From a virus, in IMG/VR virus record IMGVR_UViG_3300010413_000018, positions 62,001-126,000 of that record: DNA of 64,000 bases; one strand, written 5' to 3'. Every line of letters begins with the position of its first letter. Position 1 is the first letter of the stretch. Under the pieces are notes generated by a model. The model did not search any database. It saw only the letters and a list, made by a program, of their open reading frames with translations, and was not told where the DNA came from. A program made the translations under genes and the position numbers. This document shows positions 52,359 to 59,892 of the stretch, piece after piece.

Positions 52359-52478
52359 AATCCTTCCTTTCTTACGCAAGCTTAATGTAAAAATACTAAG
52401 TAGTAAAATTTACGAATACTGGTTATTTAAAAATAAGCTAAGCAGATTGGTGGTTTGATTAGTCTGGTCAGTGAGCTG

Positions 52479-52865
52479 TTACTCCTCTTCTTCGTCCTCC
52501 AAAACGAAGTCTTCTTCGCAATGCGGGCAAACGTACACGACGTTTTCGCCTTCGATCGCTTCGACGCAAACGTCTTCACCGCAATGAGGACACTCATACA
52601 TGTCGCACTCTTCTTCTTCTTCTTCTTCTTCTTCGTCTTCTTCATCTTCTTCCATGACGAACTCTTCGCCACAGTGCGGACACTTGTAGCACTCTTCTTC
52701 TTCTTCTTCGTCCATGTCTTCGTCGTACGCTTCGTACGCTAGTTGAAGGTAAAACGCTGAGTTCAGCGTCCAGCCTTCCAGTTCCATTTCATCGTGGCAC
52801 CAACCGTACTCATCGTCGTAGTACCAACCGCAGCTCTCAAGATATTCCATTCTTTCTTCCGGCAT
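52479..52865 (-). CDS. Extremely acidic protein with three CPHC zinc motifs
   Basis: A 128-residue protein in which about half the residues are Asp or Glu. CPHC occurs at 62-65, 92-95 and 113-116; extra Cys residues at 59, 87 and 100 could complete zinc sites. Long Glu runs separate the motifs (for example about 74-86). Start ATG has AGGAG. The negative charge suggests DNA mimicry or binding of a basic partner; zinc-ribbon plus acid-rich designs occur in anti-host proteins, but this is only a guess. Confidence 0.7.
   Translation of the reverse strand: MPEERMEYLESCGWYYDDEYGWCHDEMELEGWTLNSAFYLQLAYEAYDEDMDEEEEEECYKCPHCGEEFVMEEDEEDEEEEEEEEECDMYECPHCGEDVCVEAIEGENVVYVCPHCEEDFVLEDEEEE
52611..52709 (-). 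repeat. Trinucleotide (TTC/GAA) repeat tracts
   Basis: The + strand has eight perfect TTC units at 52611-52634, extended with interruptions to about 52653, and five more at 52695-52709. They encode the polyglutamate runs of the acidic zinc protein. Such tracts can slip and vary in length. Confidence 0.9.
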
Positions 52866-52989
52866 TGTTATCTCCTGTGTGTGTTGTGGGTCAAAGTAAA
52901 GATCGCTGCTACTGCGTTAGATATAAGGAAAACGGGTAAAGTGTTGAAATCATATCGTAATACGGTAGCCGCGAACATCAGTAGAATTT

Positions 52990-53019
52990 AGTATCCCATC
53001 GAGGTGCGACTATCGTCAA
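52990..53019 (-). promoter_or_regulatory. Candidate promoter upstream of the acidic zinc protein
   Basis: On the minus strand, TTGACG (53019-53014; 5 of 6) and GATACT (52995-52990; 4 of 6) are spaced by 18 bases, upstream of the gene at 52865. It could drive the run of genes down to the glycosyltransferase at 48451. Strength uncertain. Confidence 0.35.
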
Positions 53020-53042
53020 TACTTTTTACAGCCATCCCGCGT

Positions 53043-53088
53043 ATCCTCAAAGATCCTCAACACATACGGATCAAGATTTAAACTTGAT
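53043..53088. repeat. Direct repeats and palindrome, operator candidate
   Basis: ATCCTCAA is repeated at 53043-53050 and 53053-53060, exactly one helical turn apart. Twelve bases to the right, ATCAAG (53070-53075) and CTTGAT (53083-53088) form an inverted repeat around TTTAAA. They sit between the metallophosphoesterase stop and the candidate promoter at 52990. No T-run follows, so a terminator is unlikely. Confidence 0.4.
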
Positions 53089-53102
53089 GTCGCAATTTGC
53101 GA

Positions 53103-54431
53103 TTAGCCGTCCAAGTGAATCTTATAAAACCAAGTCATTCCGCGCTTTTCCGTGACGCCGAATGTTACTTGCTTGGGTGATGTACCGAGACCCATACGTT
53201 TCAGTACATACTGGTCGTCTGACTTAAACGTGCCGTTTGTTATGATTTCCAGGTTTCCAACTTCAAAATTCGTTATGTGGTGGAAATGTCCAAGAATAAA
53301 ATAACTGAACGGCGCTGACGTCAGCCGGTTGATAGCATGCTCAGGCGTCATGCCTTCTTCTTTTACCGCGTTGATAATTCCAGAAACCAATTCGCGCTTC
53401 ATTGATTCAACGGCGTGCATTTTTAGGGCGCGGTTAGTGATACCGTAAATTGGTGTAGCCAAATATGACGGTATGTGGTCGCCGTGCTGAAGCAGAAAGT
53501 AATACCCTTTCACGTCAACGATCTGATAGTGACTTTGCGTTTCGATATTAAACTCAAGATTGGGAATGTCCTTCAATAGCGCGGAAACATGCCGCATGCT
53601 GATGACGTCCCAGTTCGTTGAGTACGCGGAGTCCCGACCGGCCGGCGAACCGTGGTTGCCGTAAATCACGTGAACGTATACGTGCTCGTAAAAGTTGCAG
53701 AACGTCAACAGCATTTTACACACTGCTGGTGCGAATATTTCGAAGATCTGCTTATCAACTGAGCATTCAAACTCATCCATGTTGACGTTCTTATTGACCT
53801 TCTCGCCGTTTACAAGATCGCCTAGCATGAAAATGTGTAGCTCGCGAATGGGACGCCGTAAGCTATGGATTTGGCCCAGCTCGATGACCTTTCGCGTGAA
53901 TATGTCGACGCGTTTAGCAAACACGCGACTATTAAACGATTTTGTCAAAACACCTGGATGCGCGTCTGAAAAAAGTGCGACTTGAGATTCATCAGATACC
54001 GGCTTAGTTGTGAAGTCAGGTATGTGTACCAGTTCTTTGATGTTGGGGATTGAGTGTGTAAATTCAACCTGACGCGAAATAGCTGCCGCGTACAATTCGT
54101 CTCGCTTTTGTTTCTTCGGCTTTTCAAAATCACGCACCGACATTTCCACCATGATGGTGTCTTGGCGTTTGTTTTTGACCTTGGAGTATTTCAACCCTTT
54201 ACCGCGCTGAAGGCTTTTTGCAGTGCGTTGACCAGGGCGCCTAAACGGTAAGTAACCTTTTTGACGCCATGCGTTTAACGCCGCTTTATTTATACCAAAC
54301 TTCTCAGCGATCTGGGCTTTTGTCTCGGTGCCCTCCCACATTTCCCGCAATGCTTTCCACTCTACCTCGCTCTTCCCCCAATTCTCTGGAACCTGTCCGT
54401 CTTTATGTTCAAGGTTACTTTCTTCAGGCAT
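53103..54431 (-). CDS. Metallophosphoesterase with N-terminal HTH
   Basis: A 442-residue protein. Residues about 22-56 form a helix-turn-helix (EWKALREMWEGTETKAQIAEKF). The catalytic domain has the calcineurin-like motifs: FSDAHPG (Asp156, His158), GDLVNG (204-205), YGNHG (259-260), QHGDH and LGHFHH. Two metal ions should cut phosphoester bonds, probably of nucleic acid given the HTH. Start ATG has a perfect GGAGGTGA site. Located among early-type genes. Confidence 0.82.
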   Translation of the reverse strand: MPEESNLEHKDGQVPENWGKSEVEWKALREMWEGTETKAQIAEKFGINKAALNAWRQKGYLPFRRPGQRTAKSLQRGKGLKYSKVKNKRQDTIMVEMSVRDFEKPKKQKRDELYAAAISRQVEFTHSIPNIKELVHIPDFTTKPVSDESQVALFSDAHPGVLTKSFNSRVFAKRVDIFTRKVIELGQIHSLRRPIRELHIFMLGDLVNGEKVNKNVNMDEFECSVDKQIFEIFAPAVCKMLLTFCNFYEHVYVHVIYGNHGSPAGRDSAYSTNWDVISMRHVSALLKDIPNLEFNIETQSHYQIVDVKGYYFLLQHGDHIPSYLATPIYGITNRALKMHAVESMKRELVSGIINAVKEEGMTPEHAINRLTSAPFSYFILGHFHHITNFEVGNLEIITNGTFKSDDQYVLKRMGLGTSPKQVTFGVTEKRGMTWFYKIHLDG

Positions 54432-54648
54432 TAATCACCTCCGCGCTAAATGGACACACCTATTTACCTAACAGCAGATCTGTCCAACATTCGCGTACAT
54501 TGTTTTTGGAAAGAGCAAGAAGAACGATCGTTGACGAGATCTTCCGGCTCAGTGTATTAGTCATATGAACCTTTTACTAAAAAAGTCGTTCATCTGACAA
54601 ATTATGCGCCAAAAGGTGCAGCCCGACAACTTTTTATCAGCAAATTCC
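54432..54648. other. Intergenic region, 217 bases, no gene
   Basis: It holds the strong GGAGGTGA ribosome binding site of the metallophosphoesterase next to its ATG. Farther upstream is a weak hairpin-like segment (TGCACC TTTT GGCGCA) and TTGTCA/TAAAAG boxes at 18-base spacing as a possible minus-strand promoter. Nothing else recognised. Confidence 0.35.
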
Positions 54649-54981
54649 CTACAGAAGTAACATTAAAGCTGGAGTAATTTCATGCAAGCGTCGCATTGAA
54701 ATATTGTAGCAATTGACGTAATGCTTCTCTTTGAAAAAAGTGCATAAGCAACTAGCGCTTTCTTCAAGCTCTGAAACCGCTTCAAGCGCTTGATCTATGC
54801 TGCCCGGCATTAAACGCATACGGCGCTTAATTCTACTTTCATGAAATTGAAATACACGCCGATCGTACTCATCGAAATCATGCGCGCAGTACAACCAAAT
54901 AGAATCATAAAGTTGCTTCGCAACAGCACAAGTTGCAAGCTTGTAATACTTTTCCGAACCAACTTCAATTTTAATTGGCAT
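54649..54981 (-). CDS. Small helical protein, unknown
   Basis: A 110-residue protein from ATG at 54981; a GTG at 55014 is an alternative giving 121 residues. Cysteines at several positions (ATCAVA, CLCTF, NCYN) and a helical C-terminus (RRLHEITPALMLL). The start lacks a clear Shine-Dalgarno. It may belong to the same loose family as the small proteins at 63279 and 48145. Function unknown. Confidence 0.55.
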   Translation of the reverse strand: MPIKIEVGSEKYYKLATCAVAKQLYDSIWLYCAHDFDEYDRRVFQFHESRIKRRMRLMPGSIDQALEAVSELEESASCLCTFFKEKHYVNCYNISMRRLHEITPALMLLL

Positions 54982-55062
54982 CTTTATAAAACGATAGGCC
55001 AAGCTCGCTACCACCTGGCCTATCTATCCCCAGAAGCAAACTTTATCTCGTTATCACTACAG

Positions 55063-55617
55063 TCACGGTTTTGCCGTGATAGTTACTGCTTTTCCGCTAG
55101 CTCGATATACGCGATTCTTTTCGTAGTCTACTTTTACCGGATAAGGAAATACTGTGACTCGCGTTTCAACGTAGTGCGGTTCAAGCGCGCCTCCAGGTCC
55201 TGTACAAATAACCCATGTAGCCGATGTATTCTTTGATGAGTATACTCCGTTAGGTTCTGGTTGTTCTATCACTGCTGCTCCAACGTTATGCTCAGCGTAA
55301 CCGACTTTTAAGGGATTAGTTAAACTGGTATCGTATGGAAGACCAAAGCCTAGGCTGGGACAGTCAAACTCAATTGTTCCTAACGCGGAACGCCATACTG
55401 AATGCGTCGCTACCATTTGATTTCGAAGACCATAAAGCTTGATCACAAGTTCGCGTTCCAACGACCAGTCAAACACTGGTATCGGCTGCCGCTTGGAATA
55501 CTGTTGCATCTGCTGTTCAGCTGTCCGGCGATCTTTTACTTCTTGATCTTGCTCATGCGCTGGAAAACATGCGGTCAGCGCAAACGCGGATATTAGTATT
55601 ATGATAAGGTTTTTCAT
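55063..55617 (-). CDS. Lipoprotein of unknown function
   Basis: A 184-residue protein from ATG at 55617, where the lipoprotein signal begins: the hydrophobic ILISAFALTAC ends in the lipobox Cys18. The longer upstream frame would spoil the signal. The mature part is polar with a repeated Tyr/Gly-rich pattern. Its ATG follows the stop of the 55619 gene by one base, so it pairs with a coiled-coil inner-membrane protein. A spanin-like pairing is possible but it is long for an o-spanin. Confidence 0.7.
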   Translation of the reverse strand: MKNLIIILISAFALTACFPAHEQDQEVKDRRTAEQQMQQYSKRQPIPVFDWSLERELVIKLYGLRNQMVATHSVWRSALGTIEFDCPSLGFGLPYDTSLTNPLKVGYAEHNVGAAVIEQPEPNGVYSSKNTSATWVICTGPGGALEPHYVETRVTVFPYPVKVDYEKNRVYRASGKAVTITAKP

Positions 55618-55618
55618 G

Positions 55619-55936
55619 TTACTTTCTGCTTTCTGCTGCATCGCGCAGCACTTCAATAGAAGCGCGTTGCGCCTCCAAGGTTGATCGTTCATCGTCACTT
55701 ATGTTTGGGTTTGATAGTTTGGTGCGGATTTGTGCTAGTTGTGCGTCGAACGTGGACAGCTCGGATTCGCGTGCTTCCTTGTACTGGAAACTGTTCTTGT
55801 AGATAACGCGCTCAGCCACGGTATGGCCAAACATACCAACGTATTGGCATGTTCCAACGACAGCTCCCGTCGCTACCAATAGTAGTAAAATCCAAAACCA
55901 CCAACCGGCGAATAGCCGTTTTTCAGGGTCAACCAT
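55619..55936 (-). CDS. Membrane-anchored coiled-coil protein
   Basis: A 105-residue protein. Residues about 10-35 are a single membrane segment ([19 protein letters not shown]), followed by a charged coiled-coil-like region (about 50-100: [19 protein letters not shown]). It overlaps the exonuclease gene by 8 bases. Directly followed by a lipoprotein gene. The topology suggests an envelope-spanning pair. Confidence 0.65.
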   Translation of the reverse strand: MVDPEKRLFAGWWFWILLLLVATGAVVGTCQYVGMFGHTVAERVIYKNSFQYKEARESELSTFDAQLAQIRTKLSNPNISDDERSTLEAQRASIEVLRDAAESRK

Positions 55937-56555
55937 TTCGTTTGTCCTTCCTTTGTATTTTGTTTATTAGTTGTAATATATCTCGTGCTTTCAAATTATC
56001 TCGAAGCATCGAGCAAAAAAGTTCGCCTTGTTCAATGGCGTCGTCTAGTGCTACGTGCGTGTGCTTGTGGTTTGGATTAAACCATTCCTTCGGCATTTTC
56101 TTTTTTACTGTTTTTCTAAACGTCTTACCCAGCACCGCCATAGCGTACGACTTAACGTCAAGAGCAGAAAAGCCAAACGGCGATCCTCCCGTAAACATCA
56201 CTAGATACCAGTACACGAACATGAAGTCGTACGTTGCTGGATATCCGACAAAAACCGGTTTACCGCCCAGTTCTTCAACCCATTTACGGTATTCCCGCAT
56301 TACAATAAGCGGCGCGCGCGTATTCATACGGCACGCTTCCCAAGCGCTCGGGTTCTTTTCCCAAAATTCACTCATTGTAACTGGGTCTGCTTCAGCATCC
56401 GGTAAAGTGTCAAGGTTGGCGGAATACACTGCTAGCAGCTCGCGTTCAGCCGAGTATGCGGCAGAAGCTAAACTCAGCATAGAATTCACACCAGGCAACG
56501 GTCCGTCTGATTCTATGTCGGTGCTTATGTAAATCTCTTGGTATTTGTCTACCAT
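55929..56555 (-). CDS. DnaQ-like DEDDh exonuclease
   Basis: A 208-residue protein. The first acidic motif is TDIESDG (Asp13, Glu15), the second lies in YPATYDFMF, and the third is THVALDD with the His and Asp of the DEDDh type. A 3'-5' exonuclease of DNA or RNA is expected, perhaps proofreading or host RNA turnover. It overlaps the next gene by 7 bases. No other domain is fused. Confidence 0.8.
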   Translation of the reverse strand: MVDKYQEIYISTDIESDGPLPGVNSMLSLASAAYSAERELLAVYSANLDTLPDAEADPVTMSEFWEKNPSAWEACRMNTRAPLIVMREYRKWVEELGGKPVFVGYPATYDFMFVYWYLVMFTGGSPFGFSALDVKSYAMAVLGKTFRKTVKKKMPKEWFNPNHKHTHVALDDAIEQGELFCSMLRDNLKARDILQLINKIQRKDKRNG

Positions 56556-56800
56556 TCTTGGTTCTCCACCGGATCGCCGATAATGAGCTTCTTTTTCTTA
56601 TTGAACCAAGCAACAAAAAATCGTATCGCTTGGCCTCCCATCTTGTCTACAAACTCATCGGTAAGCTCGACGCGTGCGTACACTTTACGAAAACGATCGT
56701 ACGCAGTGGCCGACGGAACCACCCAGCGGCCACTTTTCTTCATCGGTAAAACTACTTTAACCGTAAAGCACTCTTTTACTGCGTACGGCGTTACACTCAT
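56549..56800 (-). CDS. Small beta-rich protein, unknown
   Basis: An 83-residue protein, basic and beta-like ([16 protein letters not shown]). It sits between the zincin-like paralogue and the exonuclease with overlaps on both sides. No family was recognised. Confidence 0.6.
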   Translation of the reverse strand: MSVTPYAVKECFTVKVVLPMKKSGRWVVPSATAYDRFRKVYARVELTDEFVDKMGGQAIRFFVAWFNKKKKLIIGDPVENQEW

Positions 56801-57435
56801 AGCGTAGTAATCCTCTTTTGAATTTCAACCTGAGCTGCATGGGGGCTAGCTTCTTTCCAAATTAATGGATTACCGTGTGACGCGAGTACGTCAAAGTTGC
56901 CTTGATAAGCGTGAAGTAAACCGTGAACGAGCGGTTCACCATGCAGCATTAGGCATTTGCATTGGCTGCTACGAATAGTGATCATCGTCCAGGCCTTACC
57001 GTAAAAGCGAGTGTGGCACTTGCTAATAAACGCGTCTGTCGCATCAACATAGTCCTGGCCGCGAGCGCGTTTTAGCCGGACTTTAAATAAAATATCAAAT
57101 AACCTATCGTTTATTATATTAACAACAATATTGCGCTGTCTCTCCATTAAAGGCCTTAACAGATTTCGCTCATACAGGACGTCGTGAACTACATTGTTGA
57201 TTTTGCAGCAGTGCTGAGCGACCATCGGACCGTTATACGGTAAAAGTCCAACAGTTTCATCAGCCACTACGATCGCTCTCATGTAACGCGCGCCGTTGAT
57301 CTGTATGGTGGCTCCCCACTTACGACCTTCCGGAAGTTCTAGATTACCACCAACGTAGATCCAGAGCTTTTTCGAGACCCACCAAAAAATGCAAGCTAAG
57401 CTTGCGGTAAAAGCTATGGCAGTAAATGTGAGCAT
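56797..57435 (-). CDS. Membrane-anchored zincin paralogue, degenerate HGLLH
   Basis: A 212-residue protein with an N-terminal membrane segment (about 5-28) and the rest exposed. GEPLVHGLLHAY (about 166-177) aligns with GEPLIHEACHAY of the next gene, but the catalytic Glu is Gly, so it may be inactive. A His at 187 and Trp at 193 align with the partner's third ligand region (H-x11-H here, not x12). The two genes are 3 bases apart, consistent with a duplication. Confidence 0.7.
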   Translation of the reverse strand: MLTFTAIAFTASLACIFWWVSKKLWIYVGGNLELPEGRKWGATIQINGARYMRAIVVADETVGLLPYNGPMVAQHCCKINNVVHDVLYERNLLRPLMERQRNIVVNIINDRLFDILFKVRLKRARGQDYVDATDAFISKCHTRFYGKAWTMITIRSSQCKCLMLHGEPLVHGLLHAYQGNFDVLASHGNPLIWKEASPHAAQVEIQKRITTL

Positions 57436-57438
57436 GAT

Positions 57439-58074
57439 CTATAAACCTTCGTTGTACGTTTTAGCAAAGTCAAGGATGGCTAGTTTAGCCCGACCTTGTG
57501 CGGTTGTTTCAAATCCTCCGGCAGCGATCCATACTCGTTTATCTGAATGATCGGTGGAATCTGCAATGTAGTCGTCTAGGTACGCGTGGCAAGCTTCATG
57601 AATCAATGGTTCACCGGATAAAATCATAATGTCGATGCATTGTTCACGAATAACCGCACGCGGAATTGGAGTGCCCCAAAAATACTTTCCACACCGAGTG
57701 ATGTAAGCTGCGGCGTGCTTAGCGTACTCAATATATTTTTTACCCATTGATTGATTGAACTCGTCGTCTGTCAAAAAGTGTACGGCGAATTCCCGGCACT
57801 TATTAAAGACATCGGCGTTGTACAGACCGTCTTCAGTAAATTCAGCGCGTATAGCGACATGTACTTTATGACAAAATCGCGCTAGCTGCCAGCGATCTTT
57901 GGTGTAGCGGACGTTTTTACTAATGATAAGGTGAAGCTTCATTGTCCCTTCGGTGTAAGTGTACCGATCGCCGTCCGGAAACTTAATCTTTCCACCGCGT
58001 ACGATGAGTATGATGGCGAACACAATAAGCGCGACGCCGACTAGTGCTAACGTTATTATTGCTCCTATTGGCAT
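57439..58074 (-). CDS. Membrane-anchored HExxH-x12-H metallopeptidase-like protein
   Basis: A 211-residue protein. Residues about 4-26 form one membrane segment. HEACH (159-163) with TDH (174-176) and Trp182 match the HExxH-x12-H site of the lipoprotein at 2244. Start ATG has AGGAGG at good spacing. It appears to be the first gene of its transcription unit after a hairpin and promoter candidate at 58129-58173. A zinc peptidase of unknown substrate is inferred. Confidence 0.75.
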   Translation of the reverse strand: MPIGAIITLALVGVALIVFAIILIVRGGKIKFPDGDRYTYTEGTMKLHLIISKNVRYTKDRWQLARFCHKVHVAIRAEFTEDGLYNADVFNKCREFAVHFLTDDEFNQSMGKKYIEYAKHAAAYITRCGKYFWGTPIPRAVIREQCIDIMILSGEPLIHEACHAYLDDYIADSTDHSDKRVWIAAGGFETTAQGRAKLAILDFAKTYNEGL

Positions 58075-58128
58075 TGTAACCTCCTAATGGTTTACTTGTT
58101 CACTTGGTTAATATTCAAAAGCAAAAAC

Positions 58129-58158
58129 TTTATACTTTAAAAGTGAAACGCCTGACAA
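58129..58158 (-). promoter_or_regulatory. Candidate promoter for the 58.1-52.4 kb leftward genes
   Basis: On the minus strand, TTGTCA (58158-58153) and TATAAA (58134-58129) are spaced by 18 bases; both match 5 of 6. Predicted start is near 58122, upstream of the AGGAGG and ATG at 58074. The -35 box overlaps the hairpin just described downstream of 58275. Confidence 0.4.
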
Positions 58159-58173
58159 AAAATCATCAGGCGT
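58148..58173 (-). terminator. Hairpin in the 58 kb gap
   Basis: A perfect 8-bp stem, ACGCCTGA / TCAGGCGT, with a 10-base A-rich loop. On the minus strand it is followed by TTTCACTTTT, a broken U-tract, so weak intrinsic termination of the upstream clamp-like gene is possible. The stem overlaps the candidate promoter. Confidence 0.45.
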
Positions 58174-58274
58174 CTCGTACGTAATGCGGCTTTTTGTTGG
58201 TAGTAATGGCGGGAAGTGATCCCGTTAAGACTATAGTACTCATATGCTCCATTTTTGCAAATTTTTAGCAAACG

Positions 58275-58910
58275 TTATTGTTGGATCGGGTGAACAAATA
58301 ATTCTAAGTCAACATCGCCGAGTGCGTTGGCGTTCCTTACGCGCACAGTGTCAGTGCTACTACCAAACATTAAGCGAATCCCGTACGCCGAGTTAAATGT
58401 CGCTTTTCCTACTTTAGAGTAGTAGATAGTTGAAAATAAGTCGTAAATTAATTTTAAATGTTCCGGATTTAAAATGATTCCGGATTCGTTCAAACTGCAC
58501 GGCAACGGCGCAATTTCTTCAGAGGGTAAACGGGCTGCCCAAAACCGTTGAGATGGTGTGGAATACTCGTACACTTTTCCCATTACAGTAAATTGCACAT
58601 ACCGCTCTGTCACCATCACTTGAGTTGGCAGATCGCACGCTTTACGCAACGCAGGTAAAAGTTTGTGTAAAGACTTTGCTGCAATAGAAAATTCTACTGG
58701 TGGAACGTGTGTAGTGCGCACTGTACAAATTGCCGTCAAGCGTGAACTATAAGCGGTAGCCTTGATGTATTCATCAGTAGCGTAAACGTATACGCTAGGC
58801 GACGACGTAGCTACACTTTTTTTACCGGCGACCCGCTGTACTTGAAACAAGTCAAATAATTGTTCGGATGACAGCTCAAATTTAACTGGGTAAACTGCAG
58901 GCCAATTCAT
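58275..58910 (-). CDS. DNA clamp-like protein
   Basis: A 211-residue protein from ATG at 58910 (TGATG overlap with the previous stop; a GTG one codon earlier is possible). The first half resembles a DNA polymerase beta-clamp domain: ATDEYIKATAYSSRLTAICTV, EFSIAAKSLHKLLPALRK, then ERYVQFTVMGKVYEY and RFWAARLP. The second half may hold another, less clear clamp-like domain. A sliding clamp-like or processivity role is inferred; sequence evidence is by eye. Confidence 0.5.
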   Translation of the reverse strand: MNWPAVYPVKFELSSEQLFDLFQVQRVAGKKSVATSSPSVYVYATDEYIKATAYSSRLTAICTVRTTHVPPVEFSIAAKSLHKLLPALRKACDLPTQVMVTERYVQFTVMGKVYEYSTPSQRFWAARLPSEEIAPLPCSLNESGIILNPEHLKLIYDLFSTIYYSKVGKATFNSAYGIRLMFGSSTDTVRVRNANALGDVDLELFVHPIQQ

Positions 58911-59143
58911 CACATGTCCTTCAGGTAAAACTTTTCGTCTAAGACCACCGCTTCACCACGATGGCCTGCCAAAGTAGGCGCGTCAGCCGGAAACTTAAGC
59001 CGTAATATGATTCTACGCGACGTTTGCTTAGAGAACCTCTCGGCTGACAAAATGGACTTCCAGGCGCGCACTGGCGGAAGGATGTAACCAACCGCCAGGA
59101 ACTTCGCCAATTTTTTACGTGTTGTGACGTGGTACACTACCAT
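58910..59143 (-). CDS. Small YHVTT-type protein, unknown
   Basis: A 77-residue protein starting MVVYHVTTRKKLAKFLAV, a pattern seen in small phage proteins and loosely in nucleotidyl/ADP-ribosyl folds. It overlaps the clamp-like gene. No catalytic motif was identified. It lies between the repeat protein and the clamp-like protein, in one tight operon. Confidence 0.6.
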   Translation of the reverse strand: MVVYHVTTRKKLAKFLAVGYILPPVRAWKSILSAERFSKQTSRRIILRLKFPADAPTLAGHRGEAVVLDEKFYLKDM

Positions 59144-59830
59144 TTACTGCCACCGCTTCATAACGGACGGCTCGCCGTGCATTGACCAAACTTCGCCTTT
59201 GGGTCCAACGAGATCCATGGCTATTTTGACGCCTAGTTCGCGCGCCACATCAACCGGATATTCCGCCTTACCCATGTACGCAACTCTACGAGTGTTGAAA
59301 GGCTGGTCGCCAGTGTCATACCGGCCGGTATATATGCGAACGCGTGCTACATAACCAGTGGTTTTGTTGATGATTTCGTTGCGTACAATCACAACTTCCG
59401 CCGTTTCAGACGGAGACACTGCTTTTTGGTATGAAACACAGAGATCGCGCGCGGTAGCTAGCGTCGCCCCAGTGCGTTCGCGGTACATTCTGATCGCCTT
59501 GATTACCGCGTTGTTTTTGATAGTTTTCTTTTCTTCTTCGGTCAAACCAAACTTGTCGCGGCAGCGATCACACACGCACTTTGAAATTGACAGGCCATGT
59601 CCAGTGCGCTCGCGGTACGATTTGATCGCGGCTACATGCCGGCCGCCTTCGATAAGTTTGCGCTCTTCTTCAGTGACAGCTGGTGGATTCAAGTAATCCA
59701 TTACGACTGCGAGCGCGGTTTCCCGGCCAACGCCAACGCGATCTTCATATGCTCCGATCGCGGCTTGTGCTTTTTCTTCAGCCAGTAGGTCTTTTTCGTT
59801 TTGGTTTAGTGCTACTCGATACTCTTCCAT
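59144..59830 (-). CDS. Protein with three L7/L12 C-terminal-like helical hairpins
   Basis: A 228-residue protein. Three repeated units at about 17-47, 58-90 and 101-135 share the pattern AIKxYRERTGxGL followed by a second helix, like the ribosomal L7/L12 C-terminal motif. The remaining C-terminal half is beta-rich and ends VWSMHGEPSVMKRW. Start ATG has GGAGGG. L7/L12 C-terminal domains bind translation factors, so a translation-linked target is one idea; the similarity could also be only structural. Confidence 0.65.
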   Translation of the reverse strand: MEEYRVALNQNEKDLLAEEKAQAAIGAYEDRVGVGRETALAVVMDYLNPPAVTEEERKLIEGGRHVAAIKSYRERTGHGLSISKCVCDRCRDKFGLTEEEKKTIKNNAVIKAIRMYRERTGATLATARDLCVSYQKAVSPSETAEVVIVRNEIINKTTGYVARVRIYTGRYDTGDQPFNTRRVAYMGKAEYPVDVARELGVKIAMDLVGPKGEVWSMHGEPSVMKRWQ

Positions 59831-59892
59831 GTTGTCCCTCCAAACGTAAATAAAGTGTTGTTTCTTTTCCTTAGCGCTTAGTAAACAAAAAT

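Noticed and set aside
53070-53088. Inverted repeat after the metallophosphoesterase as a terminator
   Set aside because: The stem is short and AT-rich and no T-run follows on the minus strand.
58166-58252. 28-codon minus-strand ORF ending in the 58.1 kb hairpin
   Set aside because: The ribosome binding sequence sits too close to the second ATG, there is no recognisable protein character, and the stop lies within the terminator stem. Left as a possible leader peptide only.
59144-59200. MHGEP motif at the C-terminus of the L7/L12-like protein, resembling GEPL-x-H of the zincin pair
   Set aside because: It lacks the following His residues and the surrounding hydrophobic pattern; the similarity is a four-residue coincidence.
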